From Methylovorus mays (GTDB lineage: Bacteria > Pseudomonadota > Gammaproteobacteria > Burkholderiales > Methylophilaceae): DNA of 64,000 nt. The stretch covers positions 372,001 through 436,000 of the forward strand of contig NZ_JAJAVG010000008.1 in the NCBI RefSeq assembly GCF_020531915.1, written 5' to 3'. Positions 1 to 9,332 of the stretch are shown here, piece after piece. The position numbers and the translations under genes are program-made. Every line of letters starts with the position of its first letter. Within the stretch, counting starts at the first letter, position 1. The notes under the pieces were generated by a model. The model did not search any database. It saw nothing but the letters and a program-made list of their open reading frames with translations, and was not told where the DNA came from.

Positions 1-790
<790 letters not shown>

Positions 791-830
791 CCGGCTACCA
801 AAACTTTCATTACGAATCAATTAATTAAAT

Positions 831-860
831 AAAAAAACGGGCCGCCTTGCGGCGACCCGT
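831..860 (-). terminator. intrinsic terminator of the APC permease gene
   Basis: A hairpin with a GC-rich 10-bp stem (837-846 with 851-860, one C/A mismatch) and a TTGC loop is followed, reading minus, by seven T. It lies 26 nt past the permease stop codon and separates that gene from the tmd promoter. Confidence 0.8.
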
Positions 861-885
861 CTCCATGCCCGGTTAGCGCGGAATA

Positions 886-2583
886 CTAACCGAGATGATG
901 GAACACATAGACTACGACTACCCCGGCGACCAGGGCGACGTATGGCAGGATACCAGCACGGCTTGCCACACCAGCTTCATCCCCGACATGCATGTCCTCG
1001 AGCATGGCCTTGGGGAACTGGCCTTTGTCCTGCACATAGTGCCGGTAGATGAAGACCGGGATAATGAGCGCCGCGAAGAACAGGCCGGTAACCAGCGTGC
1101 CTTCACCCCAGACATCGGCACCGAAACCCATCAGAGCCAGGTTGACGAAGCTGAGCGCACCACCAGCTGCCAGCAGGATGGTAGGTGCCTTGTAGGGGCG
1201 CAGCCAGCTGGGGCGATCCATGCGGTGTATCCAGCCGGAGTTGAGGTTGAGGAAGTTGAAGATGATGTAGCCGATATTGGATGCCGCCAGCACGAACACA
1301 TAATCGGACAGCAGCAGCAACAGCAGATTGAAACAGAGGTCGGTCCACATGGCGGGGGTAGGCGCGCCGTGTTCATTGACCTTGGACAGGTACTTGGGCA
1401 ACCAGCCATCGACTGAAGCCTGGTACAGGGTGCGCGAAGAACCCGCCATGGAGGTCATGATGGACAGCAGCAGCGCCAGCACCAGCATGATGACCATGAC
1501 ATTGCCGATGATCTTGCCGCCGCCTGCCATGTCGGACAAGGCGCTGGCAACCCCCATGCCACTGTAGATGTCAGGTGCCAGCATGCCGCTGTAGACCGCA
1601 GGGGTAACCGTAGTGCCTGCAGCATCGACGACGGCTGGGGTGACCAGCTGACCGAGGCCAAGGTGGGCCTGGAAGGCAATCGGCACCAGCGTAAACACGG
1701 CGATAGAGAGCAGCCCAGAGTAGAAGATCGCCTTGAAGGTATCGGTCTTGGGGTTCTTGAACTCGCGGGTGTAGCAGACCGATGTTTCAAACGCATAGGT
1801 AGACCAGGCGGCAATAAAGAGACCACCCGCCATCAGTTTCCAGCCCTCAATGCCCCAGACACCATCGACCACATTGCCTGCGGCGTCATAGCTCAGCGGT
1901 GCCATGGGGAAGAAATTCACCTGTGGCACATCGCCCGTCAGGATAGGGATCAGACCAATCAGCATCAGCGGGATCAGCGCGGTGATGCCCAGTATCATGG
2001 TGACGCGGGCAGAACGCAGAATGCCGCCATGCTGCACGGCAAACACCGACATCAGCACGGCAGCGCCGAGGATGAAGGTAGCATTGATACGCAGCACCAG
2101 GTCGCTCTTGATGAAGCTCAGGTCCATGAGCGTGATCTGCCAGGTGTTGATGACGGCATCCGGCGCAAACAGCGCGCTCAGGATATAGCCGGCGGCAAGA
2201 CCGGAACCTATCGCCAATACTGGCGACCAGGCGAACCAGTTACACCACACCGAGATCGGTGCGATGAACTTGCTGTAGCGCACCCAGGCCACGGCGCCAT
2301 AGACTGAGGCGCCGCCGGATTTGTGCGGAAACAGGCCAGCGATTTCGGCATAGGTAAAAGCCTGGATAAAGCCGAAGGCGATCGAGATCATCCAGACTAT
2401 CCAGGAAGGTTTGCCGACGGTGGCGGCAATGGCGCCTATGGAAAAAAGCACCAGTGCCGGTACACCGCTGGCCACCCAGAACGCACCCTGCCAGCTGATC
2501 TTGCGGTGCAGGGTAGAGTTCTGGGCCACGACATCGCCGGATAAATCGGCGGAGATCGCGTCTACGGGCGGATTACTGTTCAA
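886..2583 (-). CDS. APC-superfamily permease, probable methylated-amine or amino-acid transporter
   Basis: Integral inner-membrane protein of 565 residues with about 12-13 hydrophobic segments and the APC layout. The first helices follow a hydrophilic N-terminus of about 35 residues and include the glycine-rich stretch before residue 60. The start is TTG at 2583-2581, with AAGGGG at 2591-2596 placed 7 nt upstream; no ATG fits better. It lies between tmd and a second transporter and shares the promoter layout of tmd and the dimethylamine operon. Uptake of tri- or dimethylamine is therefore the simplest inference, but substrate cannot be read from the sequence, and amino-acid or polyamine transport is the family default. 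Confidence 0.8.
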   Translation of the reverse strand: MNSNPPVDAISADLSGDVVAQNSTLHRKISWQGAFWVASGVPALVLFSIGAIAATVGKPSWIVWMISIAFGFIQAFTYAEIAGLFPHKSGGASVYGAVAWVRYSKFIAPISVWCNWFAWSPVLAIGSGLAAGYILSALFAPDAVINTWQITLMDLSFIKSDLVLRINATFILGAAVLMSVFAVQHGGILRSARVTMILGITALIPLMLIGLIPILTGDVPQVNFFPMAPLSYDAAGNVVDGVWGIEGWKLMAGGLFIAAWSTYAFETSVCYTREFKNPKTDTFKAIFYSGLLSIAVFTLVPIAFQAHLGLGQLVTPAVVDAAGTTVTPAVYSGMLAPDIYSGMGVASALSDMAGGGKIIGNVMVIMLVLALLLSIMTSMAGSSRTLYQASVDGWLPKYLSKVNEHGAPTPAMWTDLCFNLLLLLLSDYVFVLAASNIGYIIFNFLNLNSGWIHRMDRPSWLRPYKAPTILLAAGGALSFVNLALMGFGADVWGEGTLVTGLFFAALIIPVFIYRHYVQDKGQFPKAMLEDMHVGDEAGVASRAGILPYVALVAGVVVVYVFHHLG

Positions 2584-2667
2584 TTTAATTCCCCTTATCG
2601 AAAAGTCATGCAGTCAGCAGATCCATGGCCAGCACATACGGTACTGACATGTCCTGCATTGGGCACC

Positions 2668-2726
2668 ATTGAATACCCGCCGCCCCCGCCTCACAATTCT
2701 CACTACGGATTACTCCTTAAGAAGTA
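2668..2726 (-). promoter_or_regulatory. APC permease promoter with NarL-like 7-2-7 operator
   Basis: The inverted repeat TACTCCT-TA-AGAAGTA at 2711-2726 matches the NarL heptamer consensus in both arms. Towards the permease come GAGAATTGTGA (2701-2691) with TTGTGA as -35-like box and, after a 17-bp spacer, TTCAAT at 2673-2668 as -10-like box. The operator-to-box spacing is identical to that of tmd and the dmm operon. The repeat also lies upstream of the divergent transporter gene at 2894. Confidence 0.6.
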
Positions 2727-2815
2727 GCAAGAAAATGGTGCGGCATGCGTGGCTTAAAGCAGGTTCCGGTCCAACTTGGGGCATCAGGCAACGTGGTCGC
2801 CCCAATGGCCCGCCC

Positions 2816-2831
2816 TACTCCCTCAGGAGTA
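2816..2831 (+). promoter_or_regulatory. second NarL-like 7-2-7 operator, upstream of the DMT transporter
   Basis: TACTCCC-TC-AGGAGTA is a 7-2-7 arrangement with perfect 6-bp arms, TACTCC and GGAGTA. It lies 63 nt before the ATG at 2894. The GAGAATT block shared by the three minus-strand promoters is absent, so the promoter type here may differ. Confidence 0.5.
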
Positions 2832-2893
2832 TGGAAAGACAGGCCGCGTGCCCATTACCATTTCTGGCAAATACGTTTAAAGGAATCCGTCTC

Positions 2894-3970
2894 ATGCAAG
2901 CCCCGCCCTACGCCGCCAGACTACAATCCACCCTGCAACGCCATTACGCACGCAACCAGCGCTGGGGATTCATGTGGGCCTTGTGGACGGCGATACTGTG
3001 GGGCGCCTGGTATGTGCCAGGCACAGCGCTTTGGTACGAATCACCTTATGTGGATATCCCGCAGGATCAGCAGTCGCTGAGGCTGGCCGCCACGGCTGTC
3101 ATGACCTGGGTGCATGCGCTGACGGTATTTGTGTTTTTGCTGCTGTGGAATGGGGTGCTGGGCAAGGTGGGGGATTACGCCCGTACCATGGGGCGCTTTC
3201 GGCGCATCTCCAAGTGGTATGCGCTGGCGTCGCTCTGTGGCGGGCCGATGGCGATCTTCGGCTCCTATATGGCCATGGGCTATGTGGGGCCGGTGTTTGC
3301 CGCGGTTACTTCGCTGTTTTACCCGGTCATCGGCGCCGTGGTGGCGCGCTTGTGGTACCGCGAAAAAATCTCCACGCGTGCCGCGCTGGGCATGGTGATC
3401 ATCATGCTGGGGGGCCTGGTGATTTATGGCCCTGGCCTGTTTGGCGAGGTGGGAGGCGATAATAGCCACGCCTGGCTGGGCTATCTTGGCGGCATCATGT
3501 CTGCACTGGGATGGGGCATGGAAGGTGCGGTGGCAGCACGTGCCATGGATGTGACCGACCCGGATGTGGGCATTCATTGCCGCTTCAGTTTCGAGATCCT
3601 GTTCTGGGGCATATTGATCCTGCCAGCCCTTGCGCTTTTCACCAGCCTGCCGATAGGTGAGCTACTACTCACTACCGTGCAAAACCCCAAGGCCATGGTG
3701 TGGATAGTGCTGGCCTCGGCCTGTCATGCCTATTGCTACACCGCTTTTTACAAGAGCTTCAGTTTGATCGGCGTGGGCCGCGGCGAAGCAATAGGCAATC
3801 TCTATGCGGTGTTTGCCCTGCTGTTTATTGCAGCCTTTACCCTGCAGATGCCGCCGTGGTATTTCCTGGTCGGACTCATCCTCACCGTGGCGGGCAGCTT
3901 TGTCATGTTTGGCGAATCGGCCGAAAACGTGGCCCAGTTACGCGACAACCCAGCGGGAGAACACGCATGA
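2894..3970 (+). CDS. DMT-superfamily (EamA-like) membrane transporter
   Basis: Inner-membrane protein of 358 residues with about 9-10 hydrophobic segments and a two-fold repeated layout like drug/metabolite transporters. ATG 2894 is chosen because AAAGGA lies about 10 nt upstream and hydrophobic segments begin soon after it; an in-frame extension to 2669 would cross the operator at 2711-2726. The stop overlaps the next start as ATGA. Position between tmd and the regulators, and an operator at 2816, suggest import or export of a methylated amine or a degradation product. The substrate is not recognisable. Confidence 0.75.
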   Translation: MQAPPYAARLQSTLQRHYARNQRWGFMWALWTAILWGAWYVPGTALWYESPYVDIPQDQQSLRLAATAVMTWVHALTVFVFLLLWNGVLGKVGDYARTMGRFRRISKWYALASLCGGPMAIFGSYMAMGYVGPVFAAVTSLFYPVIGAVVARLWYREKISTRAALGMVIIMLGGLVIYGPGLFGEVGGDNSHAWLGYLGGIMSALGWGMEGAVAARAMDVTDPDVGIHCRFSFEILFWGILILPALALFTSLPIGELLLTTVQNPKAMVWIVLASACHAYCYTAFYKSFSLIGVGRGEAIGNLYAVFALLFIAAFTLQMPPWYFLVGLILTVAGSFVMFGESAENVAQLRDNPAGEHA

Positions 3971-4296
3971 AACTGCACATCAAGGGATTCTTACTGACAC
4001 GGCTGCACCAGTTGGGCGGCATGCGCGATCAGGCGCTGATTGAGCTGACCCTGAACGCCTACAGTCTGCGGGGGCGTTATGCGATCAACAGCCTGCATGT
4101 GGCGCTGGATGAGTTATCCGCCGCCGGTCTGGTGGCGCGCAATGAACCGCAACTCATCACCGAAACCGTGGGCAATATCTTGCCGCGCGAGGCCCTGTCG
4201 TTTTATTACCAGCTGACAGCGTTTGGCTTGGCTCGTATGGAAGATACCGGGCTACTCGCCAACGATGGCAGCGCCATGGAGGAGTATTGCGCATGA
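3967..4296 (+). CDS. small protein with winged-helix-like fold, unknown function
   Basis: A 109-residue soluble protein not recognised by name. Its start overlaps the transporter stop (ATGA at 3967-3970) and a GGGAGA ribosome site precedes it, so it is translationally coupled. The stretch around residues 38-60 alternates helix and turn and ends in a Leu-Ser-Ala-Ala-Gly-Leu-Val segment of the kind seen before the wing in small winged-helix proteins. That is an impression, not a domain match. No transmembrane segment is visible. Its partner may be the membrane proteins encoded on either side. Confidence 0.7.
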   Translation: MKLHIKGFLLTRLHQLGGMRDQALIELTLNAYSLRGRYAINSLHVALDELSAAGLVARNEPQLITETVGNILPREALSFYYQLTAFGLARMEDTGLLANDGSAMEEYCA

Positions 4297-4403
4297 ACAG
4301 TTTCTGGGGATATGCCGGGGCCGATGTGCTGGCTATCATCATCATCGGCCTGGCCAGCTTGATCTGCCTGATCTCTGCCCGGCTGTTTGTCAGTCGCCGC
4401 TAG
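4293..4403 (+). CDS. 36-residue single-pass membrane microprotein
   Basis: A very short gene overlapping the previous stop by ATGA (4293-4296), with a strong Shine-Dalgarno GGAGGAG at 4278-4284, eight nt before the ATG. The product has one hydrophobic helix (about residues 12-31, rich in Leu and Ile) and a basic tail ending in Ser-Arg-Arg. Coupling to the transporter and the 109-residue protein suggests a small transporter subunit or stabiliser. No homolog is recognised. Reality of the gene rests on the ribosome site and the overlap. Confidence 0.65.
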   Translation: MNSFWGYAGADVLAIIIIGLASLICLISARLFVSRR

Positions 4404-4434
4404 TCCGGGCAAGACCAGCCAGCAGAGCAGGCAC

Positions 4435-5118
4435 TTACTTTTTACGATGGGCCCACACGGCAGCTTCGAGCCGGCTGGTGAGCTTGAGCTTGCTCAACAG
4501 ATGCTTGATATGCACCTTGACCGTGGTATCGGAAATGCCCAGCTTGCGCGCGATGGTCTTGTTGTTGAGGCCATCGGCCAGGCATTGCAGGATCTCCTGC
4601 TCGCGGTCGGTCAGCGCCACGTCGTCATCCGCCTTGCGCGTGCGCGGTTCCAGCAAAGCCTGCTTCAGCACCTCGGTCAGGCTATCCTGTATCACCGTCA
4701 TGCCGGAGATCACCTTTTTCAGGCTGGCACAGAGGTCTTCCGGCTCCATGTCTTTCAGCAGATAGCCATCCGCCCCCGCGCGCAGGGCTTCCAGCAGGTC
4801 ATCCTCGGCATCCGACACCGTGAGCACGACAAAGCGCGCCTGCAAACTGCTTTCCGTTTTGAAGCGGCGCAGGGTTTCAATGCCATTCAGGCCCTTCATG
4901 TTGAGGTCGATCAGCACCACATCGGGCTGCAAAGGCGGAGCCAGCAACAAGCCCTCGCTACCCGAAGCCGCCTCGCCCACTACCCGGAATGCCGGATCGG
5001 CTTCTATCATCTGGCCGACCCCCTTGCGAAACAGCGCATGGTCATCAATCAGGAACACCTTGGTCGGGCTGGCGCCGCCGGATGTCAGCTCAGAGGTCGG
5101 ATTACTGGGGGTGCTCAA
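4435..5118 (-). CDS. NarL/FixJ-family response regulator
   Basis: Cytoplasmic transcription factor of 227 residues. It has a receiver domain (about residues 17-135) with the Asp-Asp pair near residue 27, the phospho-acceptor Asp near 70 and the conserved Lys near 120. A LuxR-type helix-turn-helix follows at about 160-215. The TTG at 5118 is taken as start because an AGGAG site lies about 10 nt upstream and no ATG precedes the receiver. The gene follows its kinase by 15 nt. It is the best candidate to bind the four NarL-like 7-2-7 repeats at 775, 2711, 2816 and 13181. Confidence 0.9.
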   Translation of the reverse strand: MSTPSNPTSELTSGGASPTKVFLIDDHALFRKGVGQMIEADPAFRVVGEAASGSEGLLLAPPLQPDVVLIDLNMKGLNGIETLRRFKTESSLQARFVVLTVSDAEDDLLEALRAGADGYLLKDMEPEDLCASLKKVISGMTVIQDSLTEVLKQALLEPRTRKADDDVALTDREQEILQCLADGLNNKTIARKLGISDTTVKVHIKHLLSKLKLTSRLEAAVWAHRKK

Positions 5119-5133
5119 GGTCGTGCTCTCCTG

Positions 5134-6960
5134 TCATTGTGCCAATTGCGGCGTAAATACCAATCTTACCCGCGTGCCGCCGGTGCGGCGACGCAAAACT
5201 GCCAGCTCGCCCCCCAGGCTGTATGCACGCTCCTGCATGATGCTGTGCCCGTAATGCCCAGGCTCGCCGGGCTTGCTGGCATAGCCTATGCCATCATCGT
5301 CGATGGTGACGATCACCGAGCCATTACTCTGGTAGACCAGCGCCACCGTCACCGTGCTGGCGCCGGAATGGCGCACGATATTCGACAGCGCCTCGCGGAT
5401 CACATGCAGGATATGAAACTCCTCGTTCACCGTCAGGCGGCAATTCACCAGCCGGTTATCCAGCGCGATCGAGAGATTGGAGCGCTGCATGAATTCGTCA
5501 ATTGCCGACTGGATGGCAAAGCCCAGCCCGCGCACATCCATGTGCACGCGGAAGGTCGACAACAGCTCGCGCAACTCGCGGTAGGCATTATCCAGCCCCT
5601 GGCGCAGCTCGTTCACAATGCCGCGCAGGTCGGCGTGCTGGGTCTGCGGATGGCTTTGCAGGCGGAAAATCTGGATTTTCATGAACGACAGCGACTGCGC
5701 CAGCGAATCATGCAGCTCACGGGCAATGGCGGCACGCTCATCCAGCAAGGCGGCACGCCGGCCTTCCTGCTCGCGGTTCTGCGTGCCCATGACCATGGAC
5801 AGCAATTGCGCGGTCATTTCCACCAGCTCGATATCGGTTTCATCAAACACATGCGATGCCTCGGCTTCCACCGTCAGCATGCCCAGCGTTTCCCACGGGC
5901 TGGTAAAGGCCGCGGCGAGACAGTTACTGGCCTCCTGGCTGGTGGTGGGCTCCAGCTGGTAATTCACCGCCTGGCTGGTATTCAGTTCCGCGAGCAGGCT
6001 TGGCGGCACCGGGCGCGGCGTATGCTGCGAAAACAGCATGCGCTCCACCGGCTCACCGGCGGATTTTTCGGCAAACAGCAAGGCGACATTCTGCACATCC
6101 AGCGTGCTTTCCAGCATGTACAACACCTTGCGCAGCAAGGCTTCGCTGAGGTCAGGGGTATTGATCATGCCCACCAGCCGGTGCAAAAATCCCTGTGCGC
6201 GCAACAGGCGGCGCAAGCGCTCACTGCGGGTCTGGTTAAACCAGGCACTCTCGGCCTTGAAGCCCTCAAGCCGGGCCGCAATACGGAACACGGTCTGCTC
6301 CAGCCGGGCAAACTCATCAGCATGCCCCTGCTCATCCGCCACCTGAAACTCCTGCGGCAGCAACTTGGCCAGATGGCCGACACGGTCTATCAGCAGATGC
6401 TTGGCCTTGATGGCCACGGCAAACAGGCAGCACACCAGCAACAGGCCGCTCACCAGTTGCAAGAGCCCGATCACCGACTGCTTGACCTCAACATCGCGCT
6501 GCAACTCCTCTGCCAGCAGATCGTAATCCTGCAATACCTTGTCTACCGCCTGCAGCCAGCCCGCCGTATGCTCGGCTTGCGGATAGGCAGAGAACAGGGC
6601 TGCGGTATCGGCTTCCAGTCGGGCAATGGCGGGCGGCAAGCGCGAGCCCAGTTGCTGGCGAAACCAGGAGAACTCCATCATGCCATCCCCGGCATTGAGC
6701 CCGGAACCGGGCAGCCGGGTATCCTGCGGCGTGGCAGCAACTTCGGCGCGCAGCACCTGCCAATGGAATTTTTGCGCATAGAGCTGCCGCATGGCAGACT
6801 GGTTGCCGGGAATGTAATCCAGCAGGAACAGGGAGCCGACCTGCATCATGATGATGAGCAAAAGCACACAGAACAGCAGCACCACCAGCCGCAGATAAAG
6901 CGTATGGCGCAGCAGGGCCTTGATTTCGGCCACGTCGGACAATTGTTTCAACCAGCGCAT
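5134..6960 (-). CDS. NarX-like membrane sensor histidine kinase
   Basis: Kinase of 608 residues that should phosphorylate the regulator at 4435-5118. The layout is a transmembrane helix at about 24-46, a periplasmic part of about 120 residues, a second transmembrane helix near 175-195, a HAMP-like linker, a GAF-like central region, a HisKA_3 box with the phospho-acceptor His near 417 (Glu-Leu-His-Asp-Ser), and a C-terminal HATPase with an Asp-Asp-Asp-Gly-Ile-Gly ATP-lid motif. This is the NarX/NarQ architecture. ATG 6960 is preferred over the longer frame to 7005 because it begins just before the first helix. Its place inside the methylamine cluster suggests a ligand other than nitrate, perhaps TMA, DMA or a product; this is inference. 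Confidence 0.88.
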   Translation of the reverse strand: MRWLKQLSDVAEIKALLRHTLYLRLVVLLFCVLLLIIMMQVGSLFLLDYIPGNQSAMRQLYAQKFHWQVLRAEVAATPQDTRLPGSGLNAGDGMMEFSWFRQQLGSRLPPAIARLEADTAALFSAYPQAEHTAGWLQAVDKVLQDYDLLAEELQRDVEVKQSVIGLLQLVSGLLLVCCLFAVAIKAKHLLIDRVGHLAKLLPQEFQVADEQGHADEFARLEQTVFRIAARLEGFKAESAWFNQTRSERLRRLLRAQGFLHRLVGMINTPDLSEALLRKVLYMLESTLDVQNVALLFAEKSAGEPVERMLFSQHTPRPVPPSLLAELNTSQAVNYQLEPTTSQEASNCLAAAFTSPWETLGMLTVEAEASHVFDETDIELVEMTAQLLSMVMGTQNREQEGRRAALLDERAAIARELHDSLAQSLSFMKIQIFRLQSHPQTQHADLRGIVNELRQGLDNAYRELRELLSTFRVHMDVRGLGFAIQSAIDEFMQRSNLSIALDNRLVNCRLTVNEEFHILHVIREALSNIVRHSGASTVTVALVYQSNGSVIVTIDDDGIGYASKPGEPGHYGHSIMQERAYSLGGELAVLRRRTGGTRVRLVFTPQLAQ

Positions 6961-7007
6961 ATCAGGACACGGTCTCCCCGGAAACCCACACATAACAGGA
7001 CACAAGC

Positions 7008-8408
7008 ATGAGCATATATGTATTCAGCACGCTGATCCTCAGTATCATTTTTCTATTCGTCTTCAACACCTGGTGGGCGGGTAGCGCCCCGTTCAAGATG
7101 CATCTGGCCGGGATGGTGATCGTCGCCACCACGGCATTTTCCGCCCTGCTCATGCTGGCGATATATCCACTGCTGCGCAATCGTGGCAGCACGGCCCTGA
7201 GCAACCCGGGCTTTGACCGCAAGGCCTGGGGCATCAATGTGTCATCACTACTGGCAACGCCTGCCGCCGTGGTGGAAGGCTACACCGTCATTTTCGCCAA
7301 CAATGCCTTTCTTGCCGAGCTGGGCATGCAGGGCATTTCCGATCAGATTCTGGGCATGCCGCTGACCAATGTCATCCATCCCGGCGATCACCAGGCGCTG
7401 GCTGCGCTGCTGGCCACCCCCGAGCACGACAAAAAAGCCACGCACCGCTTGCGTCTCTTGTGCATGGATGGCTCGATATTGCCCGTGCATATCTCGGTCT
7501 CTCCCATCAGCGAAGCCGCCCATAACGAACAATTGCTGCTGCAATTTTCCACCGTGTCGTCGCACGATACGCCAGGTGCCAATTTTCGCGAGCAGTTTCC
7601 TTATCATCTGCTGGTCAACCAGATCGAGCAAGTCGTGTTCCAGGTCGATACCGCACAAAACATTCTTTTCCTCAATCCCTCGTGGCAAGGCCTGCTCGAT
7701 TTCAATGTGGAAGATTGCCTGCAAAAACCGCTGCTGAGCTTTATCCACCCCGAGGACAAACCGCTGGTGGAAGCCCGCCTGCATTCGCTGATCCAGGGCA
7801 AGCGCAGCCGCTGCCTGCTGGAAGCCCGCGTCATCAGCAAAAATGGCGATTCGCACTGGGTGGAGCTGCGCGCGCGCAACACCTCTTCCGTCAAGGGCGA
7901 GCGTTCCAGCGTGGTCGGCACCCTGACCGACATCAGCCACAGCAAGCAGGCCGAAGCCAGCCTGCGCACCAACCGCCGCTCGCTCAGCATGCTGATCAAC
8001 AATGCGCCCTGCATGATCTATCGCTGCAAGAACGACAGAAACTGGAGCTTCGAATTCGTCAGCGATGGCTGTGCCGAAGTCACCGGCTACGAAGCGCATG
8101 AGATGATCAATTCGCTCAACTTTTCCTATGTCGAGATCATTCACCCGGAAGACCGCACCCCGGCCTGGCAGCATGTGCAGGAAAAACTCGCCATGCAGGA
8201 CAAATTCCAGCTGGTGTACCGCATCATGACGCGGGCGGGCAATACCAAATGGGTATGGGAACAAGGCAAGGGCGTTTACTCCAGTGCAGGTGAACTGCTG
8301 GCGCTGGAAGGCTTTATCGCCCACATCAGCGATGACGATGCCCCGACCGGCCTGATTGCCGATATCAAGCGACTGATACAGTCCCAGCCTACCCACAGCG
8401 GCGAATGA
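7008..8408 (+). CDS. membrane-anchored triple-PAS protein without output domain
   Basis: A 466-residue protein with two transmembrane helices (about 3-22 and 28-50) followed by three PAS/PAC units (roughly 78-185, 195-325 and 330-450), the last being a PAS_3-type fold. It ends about 15 residues after the third PAC. No kinase, GGDEF, EAL or DNA-binding domain follows, and there is no frameshifted remnant before the terminator at 8411. The gene is divergent from the NarX-like kinase with only 47 nt between the start codons, so the two share a control region. An accessory sensor acting by protein contact with the kinase is a reasonable guess. Confidence 0.8.
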   Translation: MSIYVFSTLILSIIFLFVFNTWWAGSAPFKMHLAGMVIVATTAFSALLMLAIYPLLRNRGSTALSNPGFDRKAWGINVSSLLATPAAVVEGYTVIFANNAFLAELGMQGISDQILGMPLTNVIHPGDHQALAALLATPEHDKKATHRLRLLCMDGSILPVHISVSPISEAAHNEQLLLQFSTVSSHDTPGANFREQFPYHLLVNQIEQVVFQVDTAQNILFLNPSWQGLLDFNVEDCLQKPLLSFIHPEDKPLVEARLHSLIQGKRSRCLLEARVISKNGDSHWVELRARNTSSVKGERSSVVGTLTDISHSKQAEASLRTNRRSLSMLINNAPCMIYRCKNDRNWSFEFVSDGCAEVTGYEAHEMINSLNFSYVEIIHPEDRTPAWQHVQEKLAMQDKFQLVYRIMTRAGNTKWVWEQGKGVYSSAGELLALEGFIAHISDDDAPTGLIADIKRLIQSQPTHSGE

Positions 8409-8410
8409 AA

Positions 8411-8432
8411 GAGGGCGTTTTGCAACGCCCTC
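8411..8432. terminator. bidirectional hairpin between convergent genes
   Basis: A perfect 9-bp stem (GAGGGCGTT at 8411-8419 with AACGCCCTC at 8424-8432, 4-nt loop) lies 3 nt after the PAS gene stop and 31 nt from the porin stop. T tracts are weak on both sides. Confidence 0.6.
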
Positions 8433-8462
8433 TTCAGGTACATCCCGACTAAAAATCAGGGA

Positions 8463-9263
8463 TTAGAACGTGCGCTTGATAAACAGCACCAGGTGATCAT
8501 CGCCGGTCTTGCGGCCTTTGGCATCTACCCACAAATCGCCATCGGCATTGGTACCGGTGTAGTTGAAGCCGGCATTCCAGCCTTCACTCTTGCCAACAGA
8601 GAAGTCCTTGTTAAGGCCGATCAGATAATCGCTGTAGCTGAGATCACCGTAGTTTTCAACGCGCTGATGACCTGCGTGCGCCACCAGATTGATATCCTTC
8701 ACCGGCAGCTTGTAGTTGAAATTCAACTCAATGTAATCCGTACCCTTGGTATCCCCATGTCCCAGTGTGCCACCGATGGACTTGGTGTTGTAACCGAAGA
8801 AATCGGTCACGGCGCGGGAGTACTTGAGGGTGAACCACTTGTAGCCCAGGGCACCGTTCAGCTCGGTGGTATTGGCAGACTGACCGGCAATCTTTTCATT
8901 GTCAGGATAGTAAAACTGCAGGAAACCGACATTCAGGCTGAGATCAGGCGTGAACTGGTGCAGGTAGCCACCATAGATATCGACTTCGAGCGTATTGCCA
9001 TAGAGCGCATTCTTGTCGACATTGGTGCCCCATACACCCAGGTAAAGACCGCTGGAGTGGGCATAGTCAAAACCGCCTTGCACGGCTGGGCGCTCGTTGG
9101 TGTAGGTGATGCCACGAAACACATACTGACCGAAGAAACCGATATTGGTGGTCAGGGTGTGGGGTGAGGCCTCGGCGGCGGCTTCATCCGCAGCAAACGC
9201 CGGCAGGTTGAAAAGACTGCAGGCCACAAGACCGGCCACACTCAGACGCTTTACATGGTTCAT
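8463..9263 (-). CDS. TorF-type putative outer-membrane porin of the dmm operon
   Basis: A 266-residue exported protein. The signal peptide has cleavage expected after Ala-Phe-Ala near residue 24. Alternating beta-strand sequence and a C-terminal Phe are typical of outer-membrane barrels; the family is the proteobacterial TIGR02001/TorF group. ATG 9263 is chosen because AAGGGG precedes it and it gives a normal signal peptide; the frame upstream to 9314 does not. It is the last gene of the dimethylamine operon, 69 nt after the heme subunit stop. A role in letting small amines cross the outer membrane is inferred from context. Confidence 0.78.
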   Translation of the reverse strand: MNHVKRLSVAGLVACSLFNLPAFAADEAAAEASPHTLTTNIGFFGQYVFRGITYTNERPAVQGGFDYAHSSGLYLGVWGTNVDKNALYGNTLEVDIYGGYLHQFTPDLSLNVGFLQFYYPDNEKIAGQSANTTELNGALGYKWFTLKYSRAVTDFFGYNTKSIGGTLGHGDTKGTDYIELNFNYKLPVKDINLVAHAGHQRVENYGDLSYSDYLIGLNKDFSVGKSEGWNAGFNYTGTNADGDLWVDAKGRKTGDDHLVLFIKRTF

Positions 9264-9332
9264 TACGTTCCCCTTATGAAAAGATAGATGCAAATGGAAT
9301 TGCCCGGTAACCACGGCGCCATGGCTTAAGCC

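Larger units (their letters stand above)
2584..2893. other. 310-bp divergent intergenic region
   Basis: The space between the divergent APC permease and DMT transporter genes. It holds the minus-strand promoter with operator at 2711-2726, a second and better inverted repeat at 2816-2831, and an AAAGGA ribosome site (about 2878-2883) for the plus-strand gene. No convincing small gene is seen. Confidence 0.7.

Noticed and set aside
4387-7011. An 874-codon open frame on the plus strand opposite the NarX/NarL-like genes
   Set aside because: It is antisense to two clear domain-bearing genes; its His/Gln/Arg-rich composition is typical of the reverse complement of GC-rich coding DNA.
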